Below, in pieces: positions 37,320 through 49,254 of a stretch of DNA of 64,000 nt (positions are counted from its first letter, which is position 1; every line of letters begins with the position of its first letter). This stretch comes from Neodiprion pinetum (lineage: Eukaryota; Arthropoda; Insecta; Hymenoptera; Diprionidae). The position numbers and the translations under genes are program-made. Where the stretch lies: the NCBI RefSeq assembly GCF_021155775.2, contig NC_060236.1, positions 24,938,238-25,002,237 of the forward strand. The letters are read 5' to 3'. The notes under the pieces were generated by a model. The model worked only from the letters and a program-made list of their open reading frames with translations. It did not search any database and was not told the DNA's origin.

Positions 37320-38585
37320 GGAAGTGATTAAGGTTTCAAAAATTTTGTCATACTTCTCTCTTTTCTAGGTATTTCTTTTTAAAGAAGACATTTCACATCC
37401 AATCTCGGAATATCGCTGGCTTGAAGCTACTTTTCCGTGGGTATCATTTGTTGGGTTCGTACTCGGATTTATGCAATTGACATCTAAATCAATCAACAAA
37501 TCATCGAATAGGTGTCCAAAGGGTTTTTATCGATGCCTTTGCAAAACATTGAAAATTTCCGACCTAAAAATATCGCTGATCAAGAAATGTGTCGATGTAT
37601 TAGAAAGTATCTTTCTCTAATCGTAACCCGGAGTCGTGGATGGTCGAAGGAATCGAACAGTTTACAAACTTACCAGAAATTTCAACAGACTTGAAGTCAA
37701 TTTCAGTTTCAACCATAATTAAAACGGATCAGCGGTTCCGTAACGCTCTCAAACCAGTAAGGCAAGCCGATAATGTACTCGCGACCCTATGTTCTAATTA
37801 CAGGATCCAAGGAAAGGATCAGGTATTAGGAATCCCTAAACAAGGAGCCCTTCGGGATCCCGGGGTTAGGGACGCTATCCTTGTAAACTGCGACAACGAT
37901 ACTCGAAGTCGTTACGCCACGCTTACACATTGGCTAAGCCTGTGAAATGCCTTATACCCAGAGTTCTGGAGTTCTCTGTAATCCCCGTAACGCGTTTGGA
38001 ACAGTGGCCAATATCCAGAGTACAGCCAGAGTGGAAAAATATAGGGACAATCCACAAGGGGGGGCCGGATAGACCCGAAACAGCCACAAACTGCGTCACT
38101 CGTGTCAAGAAGCAACGCTTCCCGAAGAAGTTTAAAAAGGTGATGTGACAAGTTTCCAACGAATTTTGCTGACCAGTTTTATTTCATCAATGTCAAGTTG
38201 GTTTCGGAATTTCAGACATTTTAGGATATTGGTTTGCGAGTAAACTACAGACGAAAAAAGTCCTTCGTCATTATTACATGCGGTATTTTGAAAATTTCAC
38301 AAGTTCGATACGACCTTTTAGAATTTTTTAAAAACATTCTGTAATCATTTTATAACACTAATCGCATTTGTATACTTAGAACAATTTTGAAACGAAAGAA
38401 TAACAAATTGTGTTGATGGGGTTACAATAATTGGCGAAGAACGGAGAATCTGTCTTTGCATTTCACTTTCTTGGATATTATCGCGAAGAAAAAGTTTTAA
38501 TGACATTTTTCAAATTCAAAACTTTCGGCTCCTTTAACTCTCATAATGCCTCATCATTTTTAGCAATTAAGTTATCAGCTTCTGA
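37320..38585. other. Intergenic region with a GC-richer block at 37790-38130
   Basis: The block contains GGATCC words, a GGGATCCCGGGG-like stretch and a run of G at about 38059, with overlapping open frames (37640-37945 and 37930-38148) that do not join by recognisable splice sites. It may be a fragment of a mobile element or decayed gene. No product is assigned. Confidence 0.35.
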
Positions 38586-38589
38586 AGAC

Positions 38590-38595
38590 TTTATT
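38590..38595 (-). terminator. Poly(A) signal AATAAA (minus strand)
   Basis: TTTATT on the plus strand reads AATAAA on the minus strand, about 174 bases after the TGA of the prepropeptide gene. Confidence 0.55.
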
Positions 38596-38768
38596 ATTGC
38601 CATACAGCATTGATAGCTTCGCAACTCGTCAATTTTTCAAACTTCATTTCGAAACTTATGTCAAATTATTCTTAAAGCTACAAAAGAAAGAATAAAGTAC
38701 CGAAATACGAATCGGTAATGCATAGTTGCACAAATTTTTACGATGTACTACTAACGTCCATTAAGCGA

Positions 38769-39645
38769 TCAGTTAAAGTTACCGATTATCTTCATATTCA
38801 TCGCATGGATTTGGTCGAGCATCTCTTTCTTCCTGTCGTAGGGTATACCGGGTGCATTGATTATCATATCTGATAAACTCCTATCTGATCTTCGAACACG
38901 TGTATTCGCAGAGTTCGCCAAGCGTTCCTGAAATACACATATATTACGAAACATGCACGCTGTTTAATTAGTCAACGACTCATTATTGCTGGTTAATACC
39001 CAATTAAAGATGAATAGTATGCCGTTAGATTAATTGGAATAAGACGACGTGGATCTTTGGATTGCCAATGGAGAATAAAAAGAAATTAAACGATTCTTCT
39101 GGAAATGATAACATTTACGTCTTCTAATCGCGTATACGGAACATAAATGTATCAATAGAATTCTCTCGAAATGATCGAATTCAATGTTTCGGTTCCAGTA
39201 CCCAGTTCACGGGCAATCTCGTTAGCAGAAATCTTAGTAAAAGCGTAAGATAAATTCAATCGATGTGAGTTACTTTTCGTAGAATCTAATATCTTTACAG
39301 TCGACTCTCTCAATAGAGCCGTTTCTTTTCAAGAAAGCTCAGAAGCGTAGCCGCAATTTTTCCAGATACTCTCGCAATAAAACTGGCAACAAAAGTGAAA
39401 TGTTTGAAAAAAAAATAGCGTACCAAGCTCGTTGATGGGAGTATGCTAATTTTTAAAAATATCCCCCCCCCCCCCCCTAAACCCCCCTAAACCTCCGTGA
39501 CCGGCCCTATTTCTAGTACCGATTGTATGAAAACGGAAATACTTACGACGAGAGAAGCCGGCTGCCTTTCGCTGGCTTGAACTGAAGATAATCCAACCAT
39601 CGCAGTTAGAACGATTGCAGAAACGATTAGAACGACGGTCTTCAT
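38769..39645 (-). CDS. Prepropeptide with dibasic RVRR processing site (85 aa)
   Basis: On the minus strand the coding part of exon 2 runs 39645-39547 and exon 3 runs 38927-38769 (TGA), joined in phase 0 at a GTC|GTAAGT donor and a TTTCAG acceptor. The first 33 residues begin MKTVVLIVSAIVLTAMVGLS with SVQA before the likely cleavage site. The second exon adds ERLANSANTRVRR, a furin-type basic site, then about 41 residues starting SDRSLSDMIINAPGIPYDRK and ending MNMKIIGNFN. The putative mature peptide has no Cys and is amphipathic and mixed-charge. Secretion and convertase processing are inferred from the sequence; the family is not recognised (neuropeptide, antimicrobial or venom-like peptide are all possible). 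An intact TATA box and a 5' UTR exon support a real gene. The intron carries a poly-C tract at about 39463-39478. Confidence 0.75.
39463..39478. repeat. Poly-C tract followed by TAAACCCCCC repeats
   Basis: A pure C-run is followed by two C6/C5-TAAAC words and a CCGTGACCGGCCC segment, all in the intron of the prepropeptide gene. On the transcribed strand this is a long G-run and could form a G-quadruplex. Confidence 0.8.
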
Positions 39646-39949
39646 GGTGATCTACTGTATGAAAAAAAATTACTCTCAGTAAATCGTTGATTATTCCACC
39701 GTCACAAATAACCATGCAGTCTGTTCTACTATTTGGTCAACTTATGTTATTCACGTGCACGAGATGTTTAGTGTTATAAAAAGACGAAGAAAAACGCATG
39801 GCAATTAATTTGATCCTCATCCGGCGATGATACGTTTCAAAATCGGTGGTATTGCTTTCAACCGGTTAATGATAGTTAATATTTTTTTGTCACGTTGTGA
39901 AACACGGGGAAAATTCGTTACGAATTGTACAATGACGCTCAATCCTTAC

Positions 39950-39985
39950 CTTATTCAACCGGCTCTGCTTCAAGATCGTTAATGT
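39950..39985 (-). other. Probable 5' UTR exon of the prepropeptide gene
   Basis: Reading the minus strand from about 31 bases after the TATA box, the sequence ends in AATAAG|GTAAGG at 39950, a good donor. The acceptor ATACAG ends at 39655, nine bases before the ATG at 39645. The exon holds no ATG. Confidence 0.6.
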
Positions 39986-40008
39986 GCTCTTCGCTTGCAA
40001 AACAAGGC

Positions 40009-40016
40009 CTTTTATA
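40009..40016 (-). promoter_or_regulatory. TATA box of the prepropeptide gene
   Basis: TATAAAAG on the minus strand (40016-40009), placed correctly for the short 5' UTR exon ending at 39950. Confidence 0.75.
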
Positions 40017-40019
40017 AGA

Positions 40020-41440
40020 CGGGAGTAAAAGCGCGGAATCTTCTTTGAACTTGCGTGACTGCAGCGAATCATCGATAACCTCACAATTGCTTGACGAATC
40101 TATATAATATTAACGCTGACATGACCCCGAGACGATAAGAAATGTTATTACTTAAGGTGGTTCCCCGGTTTATCTCGACGCTGACGTACACATCTCCAGA
40201 TATGAAAGTCCACGTATCTCTATCGCAAAAAAGGCTTGACACAGAAATATCGAAACTTTCGTAGCAACAAATACTCGCAGAAAAATTAATAGTTAGTTTA
40301 CAGATACGCATTTTTAGTGTAATAAATATTTTTCCTCTTTAATTTATCACAATATAATACTATTTTTCTACACGACGTGAGTATAATTTCGCTAAAAAGA
40401 AACCAGACCCAAGCAAATTATTCAAAGATAAGCTAAACGATAATTTGTCATGTTTTATAATTCTTATTATATGGAATTTCAAGATTCAAAACTAAGCTCC
40501 AGCCGGAAAATTGAACTGTCAATTTGTTAAAATCAAATTTCACTATTTTTATGCATTTCTCAGTATCATGACAGATTTCTTTTTGAATATTTTTAAAACA
40601 TTCGGCAACCGTCAGTCATCCGTTATCTTTTTTAAAAAAAGGGTATCTTAACTTGGAATCTGTGAAAGCCGCCCTTATTCTTTTTGTATAGCCTAGAATA
40701 TTCTATTCAGAGGAAAAGTACAAACAAGCAATGGTTTTATTTTGTGAGTGAAAATCTCGATGCTGTAGTAAGGAGGGGGTTACTCGAAAATAAATAAATT
40801 TTTCAAAACAAAACTCGTACGAAACGCATTTTTCATGCAATCGACGCTCAGCTTTTCGCCGAAAATAGTCCTACATTTATGGAGTTATCGCAAAGCATTC
40901 AAAATTTGAGCATGAATACTCGTTTCAATTGTCAAGAAAATACTTTCGTCGTGTTTAGTGAATCTCTTTTACCATAAACTTGAAGTTAACCGATTTGGTT
41001 CAAAACAAGTTTCCAATTGTCCTCTAACCATTGACTTGAGAAAGGTCAAATACGTTGACAGTAACTTGTTATAAAATTTGCAGAGAGTCAGTAGCAATAA
41101 TTCTGGAGTAAAAAAAAAAAAGTGGTAGTTGGTAATTTTAACAGTTTGCTAGTGTCTGCGGGTAAAGGAGACGTTGATTGGAATTTTCTCGATAAATCTA
41201 CAGTTATCATCATCGACCAAGGTGCGAGTCAGTTTACGGCACTGACATTGCAGAAATCTTATTTACCGGCAGTATTGTTTTAAACGTCGGTAATTTGCCG
41301 TTCAACTTTTCTGTTTCGCAATAATATCATTGTCGGTACATAATTTGATGACCGCTATTAAGAAAGACTCATCTCCCGAGTGACAATACCAAGAAACGTA
41401 TCTGCCACGAATAAGCGTAGAAAAACGATCTCTCTACATT
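40020..41440. other. Divergent intergenic region, nothing recognised
   Basis: AT-rich, with no convincing exon on either strand. It separates the prepropeptide gene (-) from the promoter-like segment and orphan exon on the + strand. Confidence 0.4.
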
Positions 41441-41499
41441 ATCAATCTAACGGTAAGCCTTGTTCAATACCGGCTATCGATATGCCAGTCGGCAATGCA

Positions 41500-41660
41500 G
41501 AACGCGTACTCATTGGTTGTGATTAATCGTTCGAAAATTCAAATTTGAACTGCAGAAGTCACGTGCCCGCAGTAACGTGATATTGATAAACAAAACGCTA
41601 ACGCTAGCGGTTCATGGTTTACCTAGCCTATCGTTAGTTCCTCAGTTGTGTTTCAGCGTT
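41500..41660 (+). promoter_or_regulatory. Promoter-like segment without a TATA box
   Basis: Contains an ATTGG (inverted CCAAT) at about 41513, a CACGTG E-box at about 41560, and CTCAGTTGTG at about 41640 resembling an arthropod initiator (TCAGT). A GC-richer leader and an ATG at 41718 follow. Confidence 0.4.
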
Positions 41661-41717
41661 TCGCCTATCCGCACGCGTCGTTTACTGCTGAATTTCTGTT
41701 CAAAGTGAGTGAAAACT

Positions 41718-41804
41718 ATGGAGGACAATTCATCGGTTCGTATTAATTGTGACCAGCCGAAGAGATTTTGGGGTTTTATTCGTTATTCTGCAGCGACGAT
41801 CGAT
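41718..41804 (+). CDS. Candidate first coding exon of an unidentified gene (29 codons)
   Basis: ATG in an AAAACTATGG context opens 29 codons, MEDNSSVRINCDQPKRFWGF followed by IRYSAATID, and abuts a GTGAGT donor in phase 0. The N-terminus is hydrophilic and not a signal peptide. No matching second exon was found downstream, where the DNA is low-complexity for 16 kb, so the gene would need a very long intron. Without splicing, the frame continues 18 further codons to a stop, a possible small protein. Function unknown. Confidence 0.35.
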
Positions 41805-42541
41805 GTGAGTACAATCAATCAAAGCGACTTTCTATCCGCACGTACTTATTGTCCATTCTAATTTCCGATTTATCATCCTATCTCCGACGCTACTCGTGAT
41901 TCTGATAATTATTCGCGGATAAAGTTGCCGAGTTTCACAACTCGTCAAACTACTTATCGATGCGTCAGTAGCGTCTTCGTTACGATTAGTTATAATTACA
42001 ATTATCGCGCAACAGCGAACGAAACGTAATTCAAATTCAGAATTAAATTGGATACCTTTATATGTGTGTATATATATTTGTGTATTTTATATTGTCGACA
42101 AAAAGTAACAATGGTTTAACCGTATAATTTATCTACAACAATCTACAATAGATTACAATGCGTGTGTGGTTTTTTTTATTTTAATTTTTTTCTTTGTGTT
42201 GGGTCGTGCATCTTCTTCGTTTTTGTTTTCTAGATTTTTTTTTTTTTTTTTGTTTTTTGTCATTTCCTACTTTGAGTCCTTTTGTTTTCGCCGTTTCCAT
42301 CTTCTTCTCCTTCTTTCAATAACCATTATAATTATTTAATAGTAATAAATGTTTATATATATTTCAATATTTCGATATTTCAATGTAATAAATTACTCGA
42401 TACAATTGTTCGCTATCTGACAGTATAATATAACCGTACTCGGTACCGAGTACAGTTTCTTTTTTCCCCCCTTCTTCAAATCGTATTTCAATCAATTAAA
42501 CTCCAATCGCTCGACCACGTTATTAATTATCTACATATATA

Positions 42542-42589
42542 TTATATATAATATATGTATATATTTAACTGGTATATATATATATATAT
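42542..42589. repeat. TA-rich microsatellite
   Basis: ATATATTATATATAATATAT tract followed by a (TA)n run. Confidence 0.7.
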
Positions 42590-44883
42590 TGTTCGATTTA
42601 TGCGTAGTCAAAAACGAAACAGTTATCGGTATAAATACTTCGTAATTCAGCGTATTGGTTTTCGGTTTATCCTAACCAATGTAAGTATTCTCAGAGTTCA
42701 AGCTAGAAACCTAATGTATCTACACAATATACATGTGTGTGTGTATATATTCTTCGGGTGGATGAAAAAATCATAACTATATATGTATGTATGTATTTAA
42801 AAAAAAAGCAACACTTTTCAGTTTATTTTCATACTTAAATTTCTACTAACAATTGTCGACGGATCTTGTAACAAAAACGATGAAATTTCAACCGTTCGAG
42901 TTAAATCCGTTGCGTCATGTTATATTCAATGTTACGTTGTTCAACATATTCATGTACATACGTACGTATAATTCTGCTGCGATTTACCAACGATCATAAA
43001 TTATGATTTTACAACCCCTGATCTTAAATTTCCAAAAAGCATGCAGTATATAGATTTTTTAATTCTTATTAATTACAGTATTAAGTATTATGTATATATA
43101 GTTTGTATATAACAACAAACGTAACGAAACATCGACTCGGTGATACGTATTATTCTACGCCCCGTGTATATAATTGTAATACAAACCGATAAGCGCATAT
43201 ATTTTGTACGAATCATTTTCTACGGTTATATCTATTAGGTAAATATTGCTCAGCTCCTAATCATACACGTTTACATGTGTTATACGTATTATATGTACGA
43301 ATGTGTGTATGTGATGTTCTAATTACATATTATTATTTATATCGTGAATGTTATTTTATTTATTTATTTATTTTTTTCTGGAACGAGAACGAATTGAAAA
43401 AACTAACATAACGATACAACCATACATTTGTATAATAAATTGGAATTGAAAATTTTTAGATTCGAACAACATCGTCATTAGATGAATTTATATTAAAGTG
43501 TTGTACGTAAATTGTACGAAACGAGTTAATTTTCGTGGTAGAGTTTACTTAATTTCTTCGATTATTGTAACTACCGTGATTCTTATATTTTCAATATTAA
43601 TTTCATTTCTTTTAACACGTTAGTTTATCCTTTTGAAATTTTCTTCTCACTTCTTTCTATATTTATTTACTATACCGACAAACTACCGAGTATAACATTA
43701 AGTCGTAAAAAACGTTTTTTTTTTTTCATCTCTACTTTTTCTCCCGTTATATTCAAATCGTACAAATCACATTTACAATTATATATCGTGTAACAGGGAG
43801 ATCGTGAAAGTAACGAATACGCACTTCGATGGAAAAAAATACTGAAAATTGTACTCTTCTATTATCGACTATACACAATACGTATGTATATACATAAATG
43901 CATACACACATAGATACATATAATTATGTATATTCATAGTATGCAATACTGCCGTTTCATCGCCACCTCCTTCTCCTGCATCCTCTTCTTCCTTTTCTTC
44001 TTTGCAAATTTCACTATTAGATAAAGAAAAAAAAAAAGCACTTTCCTCATATTTTATACTTCTTCTTTCTTTCATATATCATACGGTGTCGGTGTTTCGT
44101 TTAGAGAAAGAAACTCTACATCACGATGAATATATAGCGAATATTTGATTGACAATGATCTGGAAAATTTCATTCGCAAGTCAAGTTATTATCATCTAGA
44201 TATTTGATTTTATTCACGAACGTAAGTATTTTTAGAGACGATGTCTTTCTTTTTTTTTTGTTTTTTATTTTTCTCTCGATCATTATTTTCTTCCCGCGTT
44301 CGTGGATTTTCCTGCCGACCACGGCATCGCATTTGCTCTTTTCTCGATCTTTTCTTTTCTTAGACATTTACAACTAACAATCGTAAGAGGACAAGAGGAA
44401 GGGGAAGGTAAACGAATATATTTGGGATTCGTTGGATGGTTGTCGTAATAGAAAGAGTAGGAAAAAAAAAACCTTAAACGCGTGAGTGAAAAAGACACGA
44501 AACGTACCTGCCGCGTTGCATTCAAGTATTTATGGATAGGTCGAGATGAAAAGCTATAGTGATTTTCAACGGACCTCGAAGAGAATATTCCAATGAAATG
44601 ATAATAACGGTAATAAGAGTAATTGTAATATCGATGAATGAAAAACGTCGAGAGGTGAGGGGGGCGGGGGAATGTAAACGTTACGTGACAAATGCGTGCA
44701 CCAAGTAAAATGAATGAATCAAGAGATGTTCGGTATACTAATAATATCTATTGATATAACAAACTGCAACAACGCTTCAACAATCTAATTATAGTAACAA
44801 TTATAATATAATGGCAATAATAACAACAATATTATGTATTTATAATAAAAGCTATAAATCGTAGGTCGAGCTTAAGATTCTGC

Positions 44884-44950
44884 ATACATATACATATATA
44901 TATATACATATATATACATATATATTATATATGTATATATATATATATTA
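44884..44950. repeat. (TA)/(CATA) microsatellite
   Basis: Runs of ATATATACATATATA-type repeats over about 65 bases, palindromic in character. Confidence 0.75.
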
Positions 44951-45364
44951 TGCTATGTATAATGTGTGCTTGCTATGTGTTTACTGTGTTCGCGTACGTG
45001 TGTCTCTGTGTGTTTCTGTTTGTTCGTGTCGGAGGATTAGATTTAAAAATTTTTTAAACTTCTTTAAACGTCTCGAGAATCAATCTCGACGCTAAAACAA
45101 TACAGGAATTATACACAGAGCCAAGTGACAGGGGAAGGATGGTTCTTTTGCTCCTTGTTTATCACTCTCTCACTCCCTTTCTCCATATTCTCTCTTTCTC
45201 GCCTTCTTCGCTAATTTTCTTTACATTATTCATATAGCTATGTAGTATATAATGCATAATATAACATGATATAGTTGAAGGTAAAAGTTATACGCATATA
45301 AATATATTTCGAGCATACGTATCCACGAAATCCATTTCGTGTTCACATATAATATACCTATTGT

Positions 45365-45411
45365 GTTACTATTATTATTATTTTTGTTGTTATTATTATT
45401 ATTATTATTAC
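45365..45411. repeat. (ATT)n trinucleotide repeat
   Basis: ATT units interrupted by TTTTTGTTG near the middle. Confidence 0.85.
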
Positions 45412-45599
45412 CATACACTTCGTACGTACGTATAGCTGTAATAACAATACATACCTACCAAAGCAAATTAATATACATATTATATGTATGTACGCATATG
45501 CGTTAAGACCGTATGCAGCATATATATGTATACACACGTATGCATGCATGTGTAGAGTGTGATGGATAATACTTTGCAGTACAATTTGACAATAATGAG

Positions 45600-45676
45600 A
45601 TAATAATAATAATAATAACAATAACGACAACAACAACAACAATAATGATGATAATAATAATAATAATAATAATAAT
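45600..45676. repeat. (AAT)/(AAC) trinucleotide repeat
   Basis: AAT units, then ACA/ACG-containing units, then at least nine AAT units. Confidence 0.85.
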
Positions 45677-46671
45677 GTGTTTTTTTGTTTTTTTTCTTTA
45701 AGTACGCATCAAGTATATTTATGCAACACGTAATGTATTTGTTGATAATATTCTTCTAGTCAAATCTGTAGCGTATAGCGATAGCGGACAATGTTACGGA
45801 ATGATGAGTAAATTTTTTTTGTTCTCGATTTTTGCGTTCATCTCTCGATAAATTTGAATTCAACCGCTGACGGTGATAATCCTTCATGTAACGGTAAGAA
45901 TGAATATAATCGGTGAATTTAGATTATGAATATAAGTTTTGCATCGTGTACAGTTGTAGGTATAGTAATATAGGTATATTATATACACTTTAGGCGAAAT
46001 GTCTAGGAGATGTATGTATAACAAGGTATAATAAGAATTGGTTTTTTTTTTTTTTGTTTTTTTTTTTTAAATCAAATCATAATTGCATGTATCATTATGC
46101 GAGTCGCGAAGTCGATATATCATTTATATCTTGTGGATACCTAGGATAGGTACAATAGATGAGTATTAGAATTTTATTTTTATACACGCGTATGATTAAC
46201 TCATTCAATTTTATTCACGTTTTGTTTTTTTTTTTTTTTTTTTTTGTTTTTTTTATTTATTTTCATTTTATTTTCTGTTCAAAATTAAAAATTTCTTTCT
46301 AATCGTCACGTCAATGGATATTCCGTTTTGCTCTTGACCGCAGGAGGAAAAGTTGCCTGTTTGTTGGCTCGATTTATCAAAATTCTACGTTACTTTATTA
46401 CAGACTGCAGTGACGCAAGTAATGCGTGAGATAATCTTATTCGGATCTCGATGTAAGCATCGATTTATTGTTTTTTATTTCACGTGAGTAAGTTAGTTAG
46501 TTAGTCAGTTGGCCTGCGTGAGCGCAGTACGTGACTGCGGTATATTTTCTTCTCTATTTATTTTTCGCCTTACGATGATTCCAACGTTGCCGCGATACCT
46601 GAAAAATGAAAACAACATTTCCTATATTATCATCATTTTTTTTTTATCGAGAATATCGCCTGCGTATAACG

Positions 46672-46941
46672 TACAGGGTGGTTAATTTCAATCACCCGAG
46701 ACGAATATTGCGTAAACAAAAACGAAGGATATGCGAAAAAACTTTATGCAAAAACTCGGAGGGTTTTAAGGTGGTAAATGATGCACATTTTTGATATTTT
46801 TATGTTTTTTTTTAACCAACAGCTGATTCAGACATCAGCAGCTGATCTCGCTAAAGTTTTGCATAAAAATTTTTCTCCCATAATCTCTTTTCGTTTCTCA
46901 GGATATTCGCCTTCGGGCGATTAAAACCGATCACCCCTGTA
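46672..46941. mobile_element. MITE with about 50-bp terminal inverted repeats, TA-flanked (about 270 bp)
   Basis: The left end TACAGGGTGGTTAATTTCAA is mirrored at the right end: read from 46941 backwards it is TACAGGGGTGATCGGTTTTA. The match continues for about 50 bases through AATCGCCCGA/AATCACCCGA and CGAATAT. Both ends are bounded by TA, the usual target of Tc1/mariner-type elements. The interior has no transposase frame, so it is a non-autonomous copy. Confidence 0.8.
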
Positions 46942-47670
46942 TTTATACGTGTTTATTTACTTTATTTATTTATTTATTTTTTTTTTTCTTCTTTCTCCTC
47001 GGCCTATGAAATCGACTTCGAACGCATAACGATTACAATTACTTATGTAGTAATTTCTACAAGAATAATTTGTGAAATTATCGCGATTAATAATATAGGA
47101 AATTTTGTTTTTATCGGACAATTCAGTCGTCTTCACTTCAATCACTACGTACGGTTTTTACGTACTAGCCGTAATTTCTGAATTTACATTTCGATGTATT
47201 GAAACAATTAATCGTTTTCTTGTTTGTTTGTTTTTTATGTTTTTTTTTTTTTTTTTTTTTTAATTTTTATTGTTTTTGTTTTAAATTTTTTTTTTTTTTT
47301 TTCAACTTCATTTCTCGTCTTGTTTTTTTATTTTATTTTTGTCTCATATACGCAAATAGAATAGGTAGGCAGCTAGATTAGATAGGTCGAATAGAGATAT
47401 ATAAATAGATGCAATATAGGTTACTTAGATAGTTTTAGTAGATTGTTTAAAATCTCTTTTCGTTATTTATCACGCGAAAGAAAAACACCACGCTTCTCGT
47501 GCGGCAGGTGTATTATATTGTTTTTTCATTTTCGTTTTCGTCTTTTTTTTTTTTTTTGTCTTGTTTTCTTTTTGTTTTTACTTGATACCAAAAAACAAGA
47601 AGATGTAGAAACGAACTAACGTATACAAACAAAGTCGTAAAACATCAAGGGTGACTTGAAGTATATTATT

Positions 47671-47702
47671 GTCCCATGTGTGTGTGAGTGTGTGTGTGTG
47701 TC
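47671..47702. repeat. (TG)n microsatellite
   Basis: TGTGTGTGAGTGTGTGTGTG with a single interruption. Confidence 0.75.
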
Positions 47703-48184
47703 TAGATATAAATCGTGATTTTTTCCAATAATAATTTCGTATTCACCAACTTTTTCCAATTAAACTTTATCATCGAAACTTTTCCCATTTTCGTATTATT
47801 CACGTCGGCGTCACCAACAACAACAAAAATTGCATTAACATCAATAATAATAATCACAATAACAGCAACAAGTAATAATTGTTACAAAAGTACAACTTTC
47901 CGAAACAGTTTTAAACTATGGATAAGCAATTATTGCAAAGATTCGTCATCGATTGTACGTAGAGTAAAGGATATCTGGAAAACGAAAATATAACTGCAAT
48001 AATGTAGAATATAGGTAAGTAAACAAATAGTTTCAGTGTTTTCTCTACGTTCATTGATCAGTTTAAATGGGAAGAATGAAAAAGAAAACGTACCGTATGT
48101 AATATGTATGGATATGTATATATGTATCTACGCGTTTTGCAACTGTTTATTAAAACATTATCTAGGTGTATGAATGTTTTTTTT

Positions 48185-48399
48185 TTTCCAACACCCGCTT
48201 TGAAAAGTTCGTTTTTCGATGCGCGCGTAGCGTGCGTAATGCGCCCCGTGCGGCAAAACAAGATTAGCGCATGCGCACGAGCAGAATGCTATATTTTACA
48301 CACTAGGGCCTTCTTTGACGCATGCGCACTATCGGATAACTCAATTTTCCGCACCGTTTCGTTGAACGCAAGTTGCCTAACCTTAATTTCAGCCACACT
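48185..48399 (+). promoter_or_regulatory. CpG-rich patch with NRF1-like palindromes and a donor site
   Basis: This island of GC-rich DNA inside AT-rich repeats has GCGCATGCGCAC at about 48267 and CGCATGCGCAC at about 48319, both close to the NRF1/Ewg palindrome. GATGCGCGCGTAGCGTGCG lies upstream, and a strong CT|GTAAGT donor at 48399/48400 lies downstream. The pattern fits a TATA-less promoter with a short first exon on the plus strand, antisense to the exchanger. No coding exon follows. Confidence 0.35.
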
Positions 48400-48837
48400 G
48401 TAAGTGACACCTTCGATGCTTCTCAAATCAAGCTTTCCATCACAGTTGTTGCAAAAAATAGCGTGCTCAACACAACATACTACCTTTTAACATCTGTCAT
48501 TCAATGCAAATTCTATTATCTTTGCATATATTTATGCAATATGTATATATATATATATACATACATATATATATATACAAATCTCTAATGCTCCTTTGCT
48601 CTACTCATCGAGTTTTCTTCTCCTCTTCTCTCCTCTGTTTATTCATTTATATTCACCGCTCAAATTGTTCGAAAACCTAAAGTTTCAACAACAGATACGT
48701 ATATACATATAACACACGCTGCAATTGTATGTATGTACATAAATGCGTATAATTTACATCCCTGCCACGCTGCACTCGTTTTACATTTCAATATGTACGT
48801 AGGTCGATATACTGATTATTATTTTTGTGTAAATGCA

Positions 48838-48838
<1 letters not shown>

Positions 48839-48883
<45 letters not shown>

Positions 48884-48887
48884 GTGT
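48839..48887. repeat. (TG)n microsatellite
   Basis: About 24 TG units with one GC interruption near the right end. Confidence 0.9.
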
Positions 48888-49194
48888 AATTTTGTTATTC
48901 TTTGCCTCGTCTACACTTGCACGTGCCCCCCTAATCAATATGTAATATTCGAAACTTCTATAATTAATTAACTTATACGTATGTATATATTATATATAGA
49001 TACATGTATAATTTGTATAACATATCGTGTATATAATATATGAATCTATTTATATTTTCTATCATAGCTACATAGTATCCTACAATGCTCTAGATTAATG
49101 TAAGGGTAGACATCAACATTTAGTTATATTATAATATGGAGATATTTTTTCATATATTCTTTAACCTTAATCTTATTTTTATGTGTAGATGCCT

Positions 49195-49254
49195 TATTGT
49201 TATTGTTATTGTTGTTGTTGTTGTTATTATCATTATTATTATTATTATTTATTC
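49195..49254. repeat. (TTA)/(TTG) trinucleotide repeat
   Basis: TTATTG, TTG and TTA units in succession. A GCTGCTGCTGCTTC repeat lies separately at about 49517-49545. Confidence 0.8.

Noticed and set aside
48839..48887. Regular repeats considered as a CRISPR-like array
   Set aside because: A dinucleotide run with no spacers in a eukaryotic genome.
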